NCBI GenBank assembly: GCA_949126835.1
Contig: OX421506.1
Span: forward strand, 27,231,441 to 27,295,440
Length of the DNA: 64,000 bases
Direction of reading: 5' to 3'
DNA from: Anisus vortex
Lineage: Eukaryota; Mollusca; Gastropoda; Planorbidae
Each line of letters starts with the position of its first letter. Position 1 is the first letter of the stretch. Below the pieces are notes generated by a model. The model had not been told where the DNA came from. It saw only the letters and a list, made by a program, of their open reading frames with translations, and did no database searches. A program made the translations under genes and the position numbers. Below, one piece after another: positions 10,770-21,505 of the stretch.

Positions 10770-13040
10770 ATGCCACTAACGATCATGAACGTTTTGCTAT
10801 TTTTGATCAGCAGTTTAATGGCGGTAAGTGTTTAATATTTATATTAAGACCAAGAGGATACGTATATTTAACATGACGTGGGCTATATACTGAAATACTT
10901 CATCAAATATTTTAAGGTAGATTTATTACTTTTATGAACAAATTAATATCAAATTGCTGATGATATCGACCAGTCAAAAGTCACAAAAAACTATAAGAGA
11001 TCGGAAATTATCTCAGAAATAAGCAAAACAATTATCAACACCACAGATGCCAGAAGTGTAAACATGATAATGAACCAACATAAACTAGAATAGGTAAAGA
11101 ATTTCAAATATCTAGGAGCCATCCTATCCATCTGTGAGGCAGAAATTCGAGGCACGATTGGGTCAGCAATGGCGACACTGGCTAGACTCCGGTCCAGCAA
11201 AAGCTCAGGCTTTACAGAGCCCTTGTTAAAAACACATTGATCTGTACGGATATGAGTTCTGGAAACTGCTAGCAGCCACTGAAAACAAGTTGCAGGCATT
11301 CAAAAATAAATGTATGAGAAAAATCCTTCGATTCTTCTACCTAGAACACAGGACTAATTAGTATGTCTAGGACAGAATATCCTCAATTGCGGGCTTCAAG
11401 AAATCATCATGGAAACAATCACGAGGCGCAAACCGACGTGGCTCGGTCATGTGTTGTGGCATAATAACCTGCCAAAAATAATCCTCCAAATTACTGCAGA
11501 AGGTGGGCGTCGCAGAGGCCTACAGCGGAAATGCTGGTTCAACAATATAAAAGATAGTACAGCTGCAAATGACTGAACTATTGACAGTGGCTCAAGATAG
11601 GCAAAAATAATGAAAGATGACTGCTTAGTTGTCCATTCGCTCCCTGCAACGACCATAAGGGTCAAGGGTTTGATGATGATGATACTACTAACGTAAAATG
11701 TGTCAAATGTATTGATATTAACATGCAAAGGCAATAAAAGGGATAATTGTATAATTTACAAATAGTTGTGCATGCAATGTAGTAGATTTAGTTCAGTTAG
11801 ATACTAAACTGGCTGCAAAAGATATTTAAGATAGTATGACATTTCCTTAATAACAAATGATAGGGAGCGAGCAGTATAGGAGTAAGGTCTTTGGGGTCCA
11901 TTGCTCAGATCTTCGATGGTGGGCCCCTTCCATCCTAAATTTTACAAAGGAAGAATCAACAACACTCGCTGCCAAAAAGTAGGGCCTACGTGTGATGGCT
12001 GAGTTTCGTGCATTGAACATCTTGCATAGTCGATTGCTGCACCACGTTTAAAGAATTTACCAGAATGTGCAATGTCTACCATGACTTAATAAATGTTTTC
12101 AAATATATGTATTTGTAAATTGACAATTTCAACATATTTTGTTATATTCCCTGTGCAGGCTCACGCTGCGTCTACATTTATGGATGATTATCCTTCCTGC
12201 AATCATTACATTCAGGCCCCTACCGGGCCACTAAAAAGCTACGAGGACATCTACTATCAACTCTACAGGCGGGGGGAAGGCAAACTCGAGAAGTTCATGG
12301 ATCAAAACATCTTGAGCGCGCAGAGGTTTTATCCAAGGTGCGGGAGCCTGGGGGCCCCAGGGGTGCCGTATTTCCCGACGGAAGGGGAGGTGGAACAGAA
12401 CGAACGTATGTGGCCCTGGCTCGTGTGGTTCATGACGGACGTCAACTGCTTCGGCGTGTACATCTCCCCGGAATGGATCCTCACAACTGCCTCCTGCATC
12501 AAGTCGAACCTCGTGATGATCCGTCGCCCGAGCTACTTGCTGAAAGGGAAAATCATTCTCAACAGCAACTTCCGACTCCAGGAGGACTACGACCGGGTAA
12601 ACAACGAGTTCGACATTGCTCTCATCCATGTGATACAGTACGGGTACACTCATCCGGTGTGCATCCCGATGATCGGTGTGCCCTTTACGCTTGAGTTCGA
12701 TCGCTGTTTCTTCATCGGATTCCAGACGAAAAGGTCCAATCTAATAATATTTCAGATGAAGGTGACGTTCTTAGAATCGACCAAATGCAGCGACTTGCTA
12801 AAAAATATGTCCGTGTCGAGTCTGACAAACACCTGCATGAAACCGGATCTGGAGAACTCGGTGTTTCCAGATTTCTCCCGCGGGCACGCCGGGCTTCCAG
12901 TGAACTGCTTCTTCGGCTTTGCCTGGCACGTGATAGGCCTGACCAGCCCCAAGCAGCCAATAGATAACAAGGTTCTAGTTTTGACGAACGTGACCTTTTT
13001 CGACCCTTGGATTCGAGAAATGGCTTCAGAGACGGTTTAA
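10770..13040 (+). CDS. Inactive trypsin-like serine protease homologue, secreted, 311 aa
   Basis: Exon 1 (10770-10823) encodes MPLTIMNVLLFLISSLMA, a signal peptide, and ends in phase 0 at GTAAGT. Exon 2 (12159-13040) follows a CCCTGTGCAG acceptor and runs to TAA. After an N-terminal extension of about 90 residues comes a chymotrypsin-fold (peptidase S1) domain: MWPWLVWF matches the usual start, ILTTASC (residues 126-131) the TAAHC block, NEFDIAL (Asp about 170) the DIAL block, and RGHAGLP (about 259-265) the GDSGGP block. The catalytic Asp is kept, but His is replaced by Ser130 and the nucleophile Ser by Ala262, so hydrolysis is not expected. Such homologues act elsewhere as binding or regulatory proteins in extracellular fluid; the role here is unknown. 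The coding exon is much richer in GC than its surroundings. The 1.3-kb intron contains a dead LINE fragment. ATTAAA at about 13067 could serve polyadenylation. Confidence 0.9.
11085..11690 (+). pseudogene. LINE reverse-transcriptase C-terminal remnant in the intron
   Basis: Broken frames read FKYLGAILS, then IGSAMATLARL, and finally TRRKPTWLGHVLWHNNLPK and a GRRRGL block. This is the order found at the C terminus of many non-LTR retrotransposon ORF2 proteins. Stops and frameshifts are frequent. It lies within the intron of the protease-homologue gene and resembles the remnants at 13934-14290 and 20173-20498. Confidence 0.75.
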
Positions 13041-13730
13041 GGTTTCACACCAGTGGCCACTTCTTCATTAAACAACCAATCTCTCAGCATGCAATCTCTC
13101 AGCTTGTGCATGGAGTAGCAGTGCTCACGATATAAGAGTAATTAACGTATTGAAACTTTACATAGGGATATACAACATTGACAAAAAACATTTAGCTTTT
13201 TCGATAGAGACTTCTTGTTTTGAAACAGGAAACAGTCAAGTTAAGTATAAAAAAAAATGTGGCATATGCATCTCATCAATAGTGCATTCATTATTACCAA
13301 TATCTTTCTTAGACAACTGCATTAAAAAGAAATATAATGGTTTATAAATGTATTTTTTTTAAAAAGTAAAATTTAATAATAGCTTGGTTTGATAACCTTT
13401 ATAGATTTGATGTTTTTAACCAAGTAGATGTTTTTAAATTACTCAGCTGAGAGTCAATATTTGTTGTAGACATCAGACCATCGCAGTCAACTCTCAAATG
13501 ATTTTTAAATTTCTAAAAAAAAAGTTTAGTTTACAGTAATTAAACTTCACTTCTAGTTATCAGATAAAACCCTGCATTCACACCAATTATATTTAGTGAA
13601 ATTAACACACAAACAGTAAACACGTAACTAAAATAAAATATAATAATATAATAAAATGCTTTATTGATTTATAGTTGCTGAAAGGTGGATATTTGGTCCC
13701 ATTCACTCCCCCTCATCACCCTTACTGTCA
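13041..13730. other. 3' flank of the protease homologue
   Basis: AT-rich, with no further gene seen. It includes an AATAAA at about 13651-13656. Confidence 0.5.
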
Positions 13731-13734
13731 CCTC

Positions 13735-13830
13735 TCTCTCTTTCTCTTTGTTCATTTCACTTCTCTCACTTCTCTCACCTTTCTCTCCTCTACCCAATCC
13801 CCCCCGTCCCTTACTCTCCCCTCTTTCTCA
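13735..13830. repeat. CT-rich low-complexity tract
   Basis: A polypyrimidine stretch with CTCTCTCT and TTCTCTCAC motifs. Two overlapping open frames here are compositional. Confidence 0.7.
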
Positions 13831-13845
13831 TCCAAGCCAAATGGT

Positions 13846-13935
13846 CCTGTGGTTAGTTCAACCAACACGTCGCGGGTTCTATCCCTGCCACCGACCGATC
13901 CCTGACGCCCTGCAGGAGTTGTTGGGCCTAGTGGA
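13846..13935 (+). repeat. tRNA-derived SINE, family B, partial
   Basis: ACACGTCGCGGGTTCTATCC, then CGCCCTGCAGGAGTTGTTGG and GCCTAGTGGACGTAAT match the complete copy at 17007-17182. Only the B-box half and body are kept. It runs straight into a LINE remnant. Confidence 0.75.
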
Positions 13936-14290
13936 CGTAATCAAGGTAATCAACGCTGAAAAGACCAAAGCTATGGCAAACGTAGAGTTTGAATCCGAAG
14001 TACAAGTGGGCAGTCAGAGGTTCGAGAAAGTCTCCTTCTTCAAATATTTGGGATCCATAATATCCGATGTAGGATCCAAGCCGGAATTTCCTGCAAGAAT
14101 AGCCCAGACAACTGCTGCACTTTGAAAGCTAAACAAAATCTGGCGAAGCAAGAAAATCTCACTTTACTCGAGGATTCGACTGATGCGCTCCCTGGCGATG
14201 GCAGTTTTTATGTACGGCTGTGAAACATGGACACTAACAGCAGATCTCCAGAAAAGAATCAGAGCCCTGGAATCATGGGCCCCACATTTT
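13936..14290 (+). pseudogene. LINE ORF2 C-terminal remnant
   Basis: The frame reads NAEKTKAMANVEFE, FFKYLGSIISDVG, then after a single TGA (14122-14124) KLNKIWRSKKISLYS and FMYGCETWTLTADLQKRI. These are the thumb-region motifs of a non-LTR reverse transcriptase (LYGCETWTL class). The similarity stops near 14290. Confidence 0.85.
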
Positions 14291-14524
14291 AGAAAAAAAT
14301 AGACCCAAAATGTATAATTAAAACATTTATAAATAATTGTATTTAATTGTAATAATTATGACTTCTTCCATTGTCATATCGATATCATTATCTTTGGAGA
14401 TGCACCCCCCCCCCGATGATCTACCTTTTTACTCCATTCACGTTTCTCTAAACACTATGATGCGGGCATGAATCATTCCAATACGTATCTCTAGCATCTC
14501 CCCGGAGATAGCTAACTCGGACAA

Positions 14525-14665
14525 AATGTTAACTATTTGGACCGTCGATCGCGCGTCCTAGCTTTAGCCTGAAGTGGTGCGTCCGAGCCTGTGCTGCACT
14601 AGCTATTTGGACTGTCGATAGCACGCCCTAACTTTCGCCTGCAGCGGTGATCCTAGCCTGTGCTG
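14525..14665. repeat. GC-richer tandem unit of about 72 bp, split by a hAT insertion
   Basis: ACTATTTGGACCGTCGAT...GCCTGTGCTGCACT (14530-14600) is followed by a second copy, GCTATTTGGACTGTCGATAG...GCCTGTGCTG. The second copy is interrupted at 14665 by the hAT element and resumes at 17802 with CTGTGCTGCACTAACTATTT. Confidence 0.75.
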
Positions 14666-15034
14666 CAGTGGCGTAGCTAGGGTCATCTGCGCCCGGGGAC
14701 ATGACATAAAGAATGCGCCCCTTCTCTGACCGACAGAGTCTGGGGCTCACTGAGCCCCCAAGAAAATTTTGACATTTTACCGGTTTATATGGTTCATTTT
14801 CGAAGCATCTGGTATTTTAATTAAATAGAATACAGAATAATAAGTCTCTATACAAATTGTAAACAATTTATTTCAAAAAAAAAATTCTACTAATTATACA
14901 TGACTAGAATAGACATAGTCTACAACAAATTGATCCTCCTTGATTTGACTGTCGCAAACTGTCAATCACGTTGTCAAAATTAATATTCTCAAGTGTTTCT
15001 CTTTCGATGCTAAGGAGTGCAAGATCACGCAGAC

Positions 15035-16258
15035 CAGGGGTCAGCAACCATTTGCTAATTGTGTGCCAAACTAGGATTTCTAAACCATTCAGCGTGCCAA
15101 CAGCCTATAAGTCATCTGCTTTATTATACTTGTTTTATTTTTTATTTTTTTATAAGACAATTTATCTCCGTAGCAAGACCAAGGCCAAAAGCAAAGAAAA
15201 TGTATGAAAAAAAAACGGTAAAGCTTTTTATATTTAATAACAATAATTAACGCGTTTGTGATTATCAACCTTTTTATTTGCATTTATACCAAAAAATAAT
15301 ATTATAATATTACCAAACTTTCACATTTTTGGTATTGAATTTGTAAACCTTATCATTTGGTTTTCCAGATAATGATCTAGCAACTGATAATATTGATGAT
15401 AGTTGTTTTTTTTTTCGTTTTCAACAATGTTTATTGACACTTTTTACATGTACAATAATATTCATATATTTGTACATTAAGAGGAAGGATAGTTTATTCT
15501 CAGTTTAACTGAGATTGTCTTTACTTTCCTCAAGATTGTGATAGGACTATAGTAGAGAGGAATTCATATGAAGTAATCATACAAACTGGGTAGTTAATGT
15601 AATGTTTAAAAAATGTGCATGAAATGTTTTAGTCATATAGATCTAATATTTATAAAATTTTCAACTACATTTTACAGTTTGGTCATTATAACGTTATAAG
15701 TTGTAGGCCATTTAGTATATTATAAAAGAAAAATAAGAAACACAATATTAGAAACAATAGCATAAATAAAACAGGCTAATTATCTCCCTTTAATTCAAAT
15801 AAAGTTTCTAATTTTGATTCAATATTGATGCCAAACAAGTTATGTTTTGTAATATAGCAAATAATATTATTATTTATTATAAATTATTATTCTTTATAAA
15901 TCCAGCATTATAGTATTCATTACAATATTTAATTATTAGAGGTATACAATTGATTTACGTTAAACAGTTGTAAATAAACATTTCCTGCATTAATTGTTTG
16001 TCCATTTAACCCACTTGATTTAACCCGTCCTTGTAAATATGTTCAACTAACTGAAATGTGTCGCTCTGTCATTCAGAAACATCGTCTTCAACAGTCAGTT
16101 TTCCTCATTAAGAACTGGAAAATGTTAGTTTTTTCATCAATAAAAAAACATCTTTTTTTCATCAATAAAAAAAACACCTCTTGGAAGTCTCTCGCGTGCC
16201 ATTGAAAATCGCTCTGCGTGCCAAGTTTTGCACGCGTGTCCTAGGTTGCCGACCCCTG
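15035..16258 (-). mobile_element. Nested 1.2-kb non-autonomous hAT element
   Basis: The ends CAGGGGTCAGCAACC and (reverse complement) CAGGGGTCGGCAACC are inverted repeats. Flanks ACGCAGAC and TCTCAGAC match at six of eight positions, consistent with an aged 8-bp duplication. The interior is AT-rich and non-coding. Its right part matches 60253-60420 and its middle matches 61740-62065, both inverted, so it is an internally deleted relative of the element there. Confidence 0.85.
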
Positions 16259-16260
16259 TC

Positions 16261-16539
16261 TCAGACGATCTTGTCCCATTGAATTAAATAAGACAAAATA
16301 AGCTTCAGTTTGCTGAAGGACCGCTCACAGCTTGCAATTGAAACAGCAATCGTTAGAAGTATTTGCAATGAAATGCGCAGATTCGGAAACACGTCATCTC
16401 CATATGAAACAACAAAACCAAGAAGATCCAAAGGAGTTTCCGGTAGAACTTTAGTCCGGGCACTGATTAGCATTTTGCAGTCTCCGATTGCTGCGCACAA
16501 TTCGTGACCATTGACGTCAGTGTCGTAGAAATTTTGCAA
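16261..16539 (-). pseudogene. hAT transposase C-terminal fragment (ZMYM1-like)
   Basis: A 92-codon open frame contains LDLLGFVV, DDVFPNLRISLQILLTIAV and SIASCERSFSKLKLIL, the conserved dimerisation region of hAT transposases. Upstream pieces (reading minus from about 16900 to 16540) include LARDAGLSAEEEIARVMNSV but are interrupted by stops. It belongs to the 14666-17801 element. Confidence 0.85.
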
Positions 16540-17006
16540 TTTTGACGAAGTGTATCGACATTTGTCTCAGCGAGAAGAGTTTTGACGTCTAGTAAAAATC
16601 CAAATTCGGTGTTTAGATTTTTTAGACGTAAAAACCGTATTGATATCTCCTGAGTCTATCAATTACGCTGTTCATAACACGTGCAATTTCTTCTTCTGCA
16701 GAAAGTCCTGCATCTCTTGCTAATTCTCCAGGCATCCTCCTTTGCGTCTAATGCTTCTGTCAACCTCGATTCCCCAATTTGTGCATCTTGTTTTTCCATT
16801 GTCTACCGCAACCTGGCTAAAAATATCACAAATGTTGACAAGTTCTTGCTCCAGCGATTCAAGATCCGATGCTTACTGCTTCCTTGAAATTCATAGTAGG
16901 ATCCTGCAACGTTTTCTGGACACGATCATTTTTCCCAAGAATGATGTTCCAGAAATATAACAATACTAAAGTTTAATATATCTGCCAGCAAAGTAGCACT
17001 ATTTGT

Positions 17007-17182
17007 GAAGCCGGCTGGTCCAGCGGTTAGTTACCGGACTGTCAACCAAAAACCAACTGACACGTCGCGGGTTCTATCCCTGCCACCGATGGATCCCTGT
17101 CGCCCTGCAGGAGTTTTGGGCCTAGTGAACGTAATAATCTTCATTCTAGAAGGAACGTCTGTAAACTTATAAGATTAAAGTT
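17007..17182 (+). repeat. tRNA-derived SINE, family B, complete copy
   Basis: The tRNA-like head has A box TGGTCCAGCGG (17016-17026) and B box GGTTCTATCC (17070-17079, one mismatch). The body CCTGTCGCCCTGCAGGAGTT leads to the tail ACGTAATAATCTT...AAGGAACGTCTGTAAACTT. The tail matches the 3' end of the LINE fragment at 20173-20560. It inserted into the hAT element at 14666-17801. Confidence 0.85.
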
Positions 17183-17829
17183 TCTGCATCACTTCTGGTG
17201 TCAGGCGTCATAGTTGCATCTTCTGATAATTTTTCAAACAGCCCTACTAGTTCATCTAGTCCTTCATAAATAGCTTTAACAGCTTCTGATCGTGATTGGC
17301 AAAACTCTTTTTAATTCTCCCCAAAGAGTTGGTGAACGAGAGAAAACAAATATATACATTCAAATGTTACAACAAATGTGATAACAACTGGATCTGTTTA
17401 GCTGAGTATATCGAAAGTAGTACTCGAAATTATCCAACCTGTATAATTGTTAAAACCAGATGCCACTTTCAGTATATGAAGAATAACATTTGAACCCGAA
17501 CTGATCTTTGTTTTAAAACGAACGCCATCAGCAATCCTACATTGTGGATGTGTCATTTGTTGTATGAGTAGAATGGCGCCCCTTAATGCTCAATGGGGGC
17601 GCCAAAATCATGTTTGCCAACTGGTTTGTAATGAAGATATTTGTGGAGCTCCAAAATTCAATCTTGCAAACGTATTTGGGATACATTAGTTTACATCAAA
17701 ATACAATTAAATAATTCGTTTTAATACTCTTTTTGGCGTCCCCTAACGTGGCGCCCGGGGACATATTCCCCCCCCCCTGTCCCTCCCTAGCTACGTCACT
17801 GCTGTGCTGCACTAACTATTTAGACCGTT

Positions 17830-20125
17830 TGCTAACTGATCCATACAAGCCTCACCCGTCATATGATTTTGAGGGCGACATGTCTGGAAGTGGAAAACGT
17901 TGTTTCAGGGAATCTTGGCTGACCCAGTATACTCCATGGTTATCATATTCACCTAGGTTAAAAGGTGCTTTTTGCATTTTCTGTGTTTTATTTCCGCAAC
18001 CAGTTCAAAGAGGAATTCAAGGTGCCTTTATTACTACTCCCTTGTACAAAGTACAAAGATTTGGATGAATGTGTCAGAAACCATATTAGCTCAGCATGGC
18101 ATCGTGGGACTCAACCCTTAGAGATCCAAATAATGATTTATTTGTCAGATCGATAATTCAGCAAAACGAACTATTGAAGAAAACAGAAAGAAACTATATC
18201 CTATTATTTCAACAATCTTATTTTGCAGAACAAATGATTTGGCAATTCGTGGGAAAGATAGCACCAAATAAAATGTCCAACAACTTTATGCGTATCGAAT
18301 TGAGGGAGGAGACAGTATTTAAAAAAAAAACATTTTGATACAGCTGCTGAAAATGCACGTTACACATCACACCGAAAGCAAAATGATTTGATCAACTTGT
18401 CTGAACAATTTCTTAGAGAAGACATTGTAAAAGCTGCTAAAGATGCTGTTGGATTCTCGATCATAGCCGATGAAACAGCAGATATAGCAGGAACAGAACA
18501 GTCATCTCTGGGAGTCCGCTTTGTGGATACGTCTGGTGAGACGTCTATGATTCGTGAGGAATTCCTTGGCTTTTCTCCGCTGAAAGATATGGACGCTGCC
18601 ACGATATCTGATTGTATTATTCAACTTTGCCAAACATTTGATCTTATCCTTAATAATCTGCTGGATTAAGGTTATGATGGGTGCTCGACAATGACCGGAA
18701 AAGAAAATGGTGTTCAGACAAAAATTCGAAGTATTTACCCCAAGGCTGCCTTTGTTCACTGTGCCTCGCATAGACTGAATCTCGTAGTAAATGATCTTAA
18801 TAATGTTGCAGTGGTATGAAATACTATTGGTACTATCAAAGCAATTATTACATTTTTCGTGAAAGCCCAAAAAGGAGGTCCTCGGTTCCAAATATTCCTC
18901 TTCTGTGTGAGACATTGAAGATGGACAAGCAAGTATAAAAGTATTCGGATTTTTACTAGTAAATTTGGGGATATTTATTGTCAATTGGAAGAATTTTCAT
19001 TGCATGCAAGTGGAAATACACGACAGGCTGCACATCAGTTATATTGTTCATCAAAGTCCAGCACGTTTTTATTTTGTCTCAATATTATTTCGCAATACTC
19101 TGCCATACTGAAACCAGTTACACAGGCTCTTCAAGCTGTTCAAGTTGATTTTCCAGAAGTCCAACTACAAGTCCAAAACCTGATCAGTGTAATAAAACTT
19201 CACCGATGATTCCGATAACTATTTCAAGGATATTTTTGAGAAAACAGTAAAACTCGCACAGAAGGTGGATATTGAACTGATTATCCCAAGACAGTGTGGA
19301 AGACAAAAGCATCGAAGTAATCCGGGAACCAGTGTTGACAGTGTTGACAGTGTTGAAGAGTACTTCAGACAAACAGTTTACATTCCATATTTCTAAATAA
19401 TAGGCCTACTTTTTTCTTGTATGATAAATGGTATGATAGTGTGCGTGAATGTCTATTGTGTTTGAGTACAAATGATTCTTTAATATTGTTTTAGGTATGC
19501 TGAAAGACGGAATTTATGTAATCAAGTCAAATTTCCATTAATTTGGATCAATAAAGCAATCTTATCTTATCTTATATTTAGATTCTCTACTTAGCTCAAT
19601 GGAGAATCGATTTTGTGAAGCCAACAGTGCACAATTTAACTTATCGTTGCTACATCCTTCAAAATTGTGCAAACTGAATCATCAACAGTTTAAGGGTACA
19701 ATTAATACTATTAGAGTCTAATCAGGTATACCACATTGTTAATTTGAAAGTGAAGCCTTGAGTTGGTTTGATTTTTGGAAAACGTGAGAATATAAAAGTA
19801 TCCAAGATTTCATCGACTTGTTACCGTTTACAAAGTTTTATCCGGCTGTCAGGTATGCCTTACTAGTTTTGCTAACATTACCAGCAACAACATGTACGGT
19901 TAAACGATCGTTCAGCTTCAGCACATTATGTCGTTTATTATATACATATAAATTGTATTGTTTTAATAAAAAAAATGTTGCTACAGTATGTCCTTGATTA
20001 CTACAGTATCCTGTCCGTTCGTTCACCATACAAATAAGCTCAGTAAATTTAAACTACATTCAAACATTACTAAAAATATTTTGCCCCTTCCCCTAGAAAA
20101 TTTTCTGCGGGCGCCCATGCCTGAA
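17830..20125 (+). pseudogene. Second hAT transposase remnant (ZMYM1-like, DUF4371 type)
   Basis: Broken frames on the plus strand keep the family's order: DPYKPHPSYDFEG, RCFRESWLTQYTPWLSYS, GAFCIFCVLF (TTF-type zinc finger region), SLGVRFVDTSGETSMIREEF, GYDGCSTMTGKENGVQTKI, FVHCASHRLNLVVND, then VEEYFRQTVYIPY at 19344-19386 and LDSLLSSMENRF from 19580, and finally LPATTCTVKRSFS near 19890. At least six stops or frameshifts are visible. A 181-bp retroposon interrupts it at 19393-19573. The right end appears to lie near 20125 (GCGGGCGCCCATGCCTG). Confidence 0.9.
19393..19573 (+). mobile_element. 181-bp retroposon insertion with 6-bp target duplication
   Basis: It is flanked by ATATTT at 19387-19392 and 19574-19579. 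Removing one copy rejoins the hAT reading frame as IPYLDSLL, so the boundary is exact. The insert carries ATCAATAAAGCAATC and ends in (TCTTA)n. It matches 1-172 in inverted orientation. Confidence 0.9.
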
Positions 20126-20172
20126 AATGAGTTGCCTACGTAAAATTGTAAACATCTCATACAAAGATCGAG

Positions 20173-20562
20173 TTACAAATGGGGCTGTCCGTTAGCGAAT
20201 CACCAACGTTATTGGCCCTCACGAGGATGTACTCAGTGCCATTAAATCCAGAAAACTCAGATGGTATGGGCATGTGGCAAGATCCAAAGGCCTGGCGAAA
20301 ACCATCCTACAGGGCACAGTGCTGGGTGGAAGAAAGAGACGATGGGACGATGACATCAAGGAGTGGACCGGTTTGTCTCTTGCAGACTTCCAGAGGGCGC
20401 CGCAAGACCGAGACGAATTGCGTAAAATCATCCAACTGTCAAAAAATGGTGCCCCAACGACCCTCACTAGGGTTATGGGATAGAGGAAGAAGAATGACGT
20501 AATAATCTTTTATCTAGAATCTAGAAGAAACGTCTGTAAAACTTATAAGTCTAAAAATGACT
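20173..20562 (+). pseudogene. LINE ORF2 C-terminus and 3' tail
   Basis: The frame reads NVIGPHEDVLSAIKSRKLRWYGHVARS, KTILQGTVLGGRKRRWDDDI and KEWTGLSLADFQRA, ending VMG and a stop at 20481-20483. This is the standard C terminus of a non-LTR retrotransposon with the RWYGHV motif. The 3' UTR, GACGTAATAATCTTTTATCT...GAAACGTCTGTAAAACTTAT, is the same tail found on SINE family B. Confidence 0.88.
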
Positions 20563-20694
20563 CACCTAGCATAATCGCAGAAGGATATAGAAACCATGAA
20601 CCGGACAGGGACTTTGTCCAACCTTCTCTGGCGATCTTGACTTATTATTTGAAACAATTTTTTCTACAGCAGGAATTCACCATAGTCCATGGTC

Positions 20695-20862
20695 CGTATA
20701 ATAAAATACTGCAAAGTGCTGCTGACTTATGACTGAAACGTTTTACAGACGTTCCTTCTAGATAGAAGAATTTTACGTCCACTAGGCCTAAAATTTCTGA
20801 AGGGCGACAGGGATCGGTCGGCTGCAGGGATAGAACCGCGACTGCTCTAAACAAGGACCCAT
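20695..20862 (-). repeat. tRNA-derived SINE, family B, minus-strand copy
   Basis: On the minus strand GGTTCTATCCCTGCAG, GATCCCTGTCGCCCT, TTAGGCCTAGTGGACGTAAA and GAAGGAACGTCTGTAAAAC follow the order of the full copy at 17007-17182. The A-box half is poorly preserved. Confidence 0.75.
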
Positions 20863-21126
20863 ACATTAAATTAAAATAAAATCTTATCTTAAAACGTGTC
20901 GATTAAAAAAGTCGGGGAACACTCTCCATATATATATATAAAAAACTGAACTTATTTAGAAACAACAAAATAATTTGTATCTGCCATAAAGAAAATCAAA
21001 TTATTTTATGATGAATTATTGTTTACATTTGGAACTACTTAAACTTAAAGTAAGAAAAGAGTTGTAAGTAGAGTAAAGTAGCCTACCATTTGGACCAAGT
21101 TGATCATAGGGCCGGTGAAGCAGCCT

Positions 21127-21355
21127 TCACTATTTTTCTGTGGTAACAGCATACTTGGGGATTGTGTGGACAGCGCAGTCCCCAACCACCTTTACTTTAC
21201 CCAAACTAATGTCAGGTACACATCATAATCTGGGTAGACTCGGTTGGGGGGGCACTCCCCATTCCCGGGAACGAATCGTAGCCCTCACAAGGATTCGAAC
21301 CCCAGTAACCTTCGGAACGCAAGTCGAAAGCGATACCGCTCGGCCACTGTGCCAC
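21127..21355 (-). repeat. tRNA-derived SINE, family A, with intact A and B boxes
   Basis: The minus strand begins GTGGCACAGTGGCCGAGCGG and has exact A box TGGCCGAGCGG (21336-21346) and exact B box GGTTCGAATCC (21291-21301). The body matches the copy at 8210-8477. It lies immediately upstream of an intact LINE. Confidence 0.88.
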
Positions 21356-21505
21356 ATAAGGAATGGGGCAACCCGATATCCTTTATGATTAGGGCATCTA
21401 GGGGTCTTAATCCTTCCTTGTATGTGGGCAACACAGTTCTCGGGAGACATTTACTTTTCTCTAGTCTGGATGAAGGTTGTCTACCTATCAGAACTGGGAT
21501 GCAAG

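Larger units (their letters stand above)
14666..17801 (-). mobile_element. hAT transposon with matched ends and perfect 8-bp target duplication
   Basis: The left end CAGTGGCGTAGCTAGGG and the right end (reverse complement CAGTGACGTAGCTAGGG) form terminal inverted repeats. The same octamer, CTGTGCTG, flanks both sides (14658-14665 and 17802-17809), the 8-bp duplication typical of hAT. Inside, on the minus strand, 16261-16539 encodes TIAVSIASCERSFSKLKLI, the C-terminal dimerisation block of a hAT transposase of the ZMYM1-like type. The rest of the transposase is broken by stops and by two later insertions, a 1.2-kb hAT derivative (15035-16258) and a tRNA-SINE (17007-17182). The element cannot encode a working transposase. 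Confidence 0.93.

Noticed and set aside
12231..12694. ORFs on the minus strand and in another plus frame inside the protease-homologue exon
   Set aside because: Shadow frames of a GC-rich coding exon; they have no motifs.
21285..21355. Functional tRNA on the minus strand
   Set aside because: A and B boxes are exact, but the head continues into a SINE body shared with 8210-8477 and the 3' acceptor strand is not closed.
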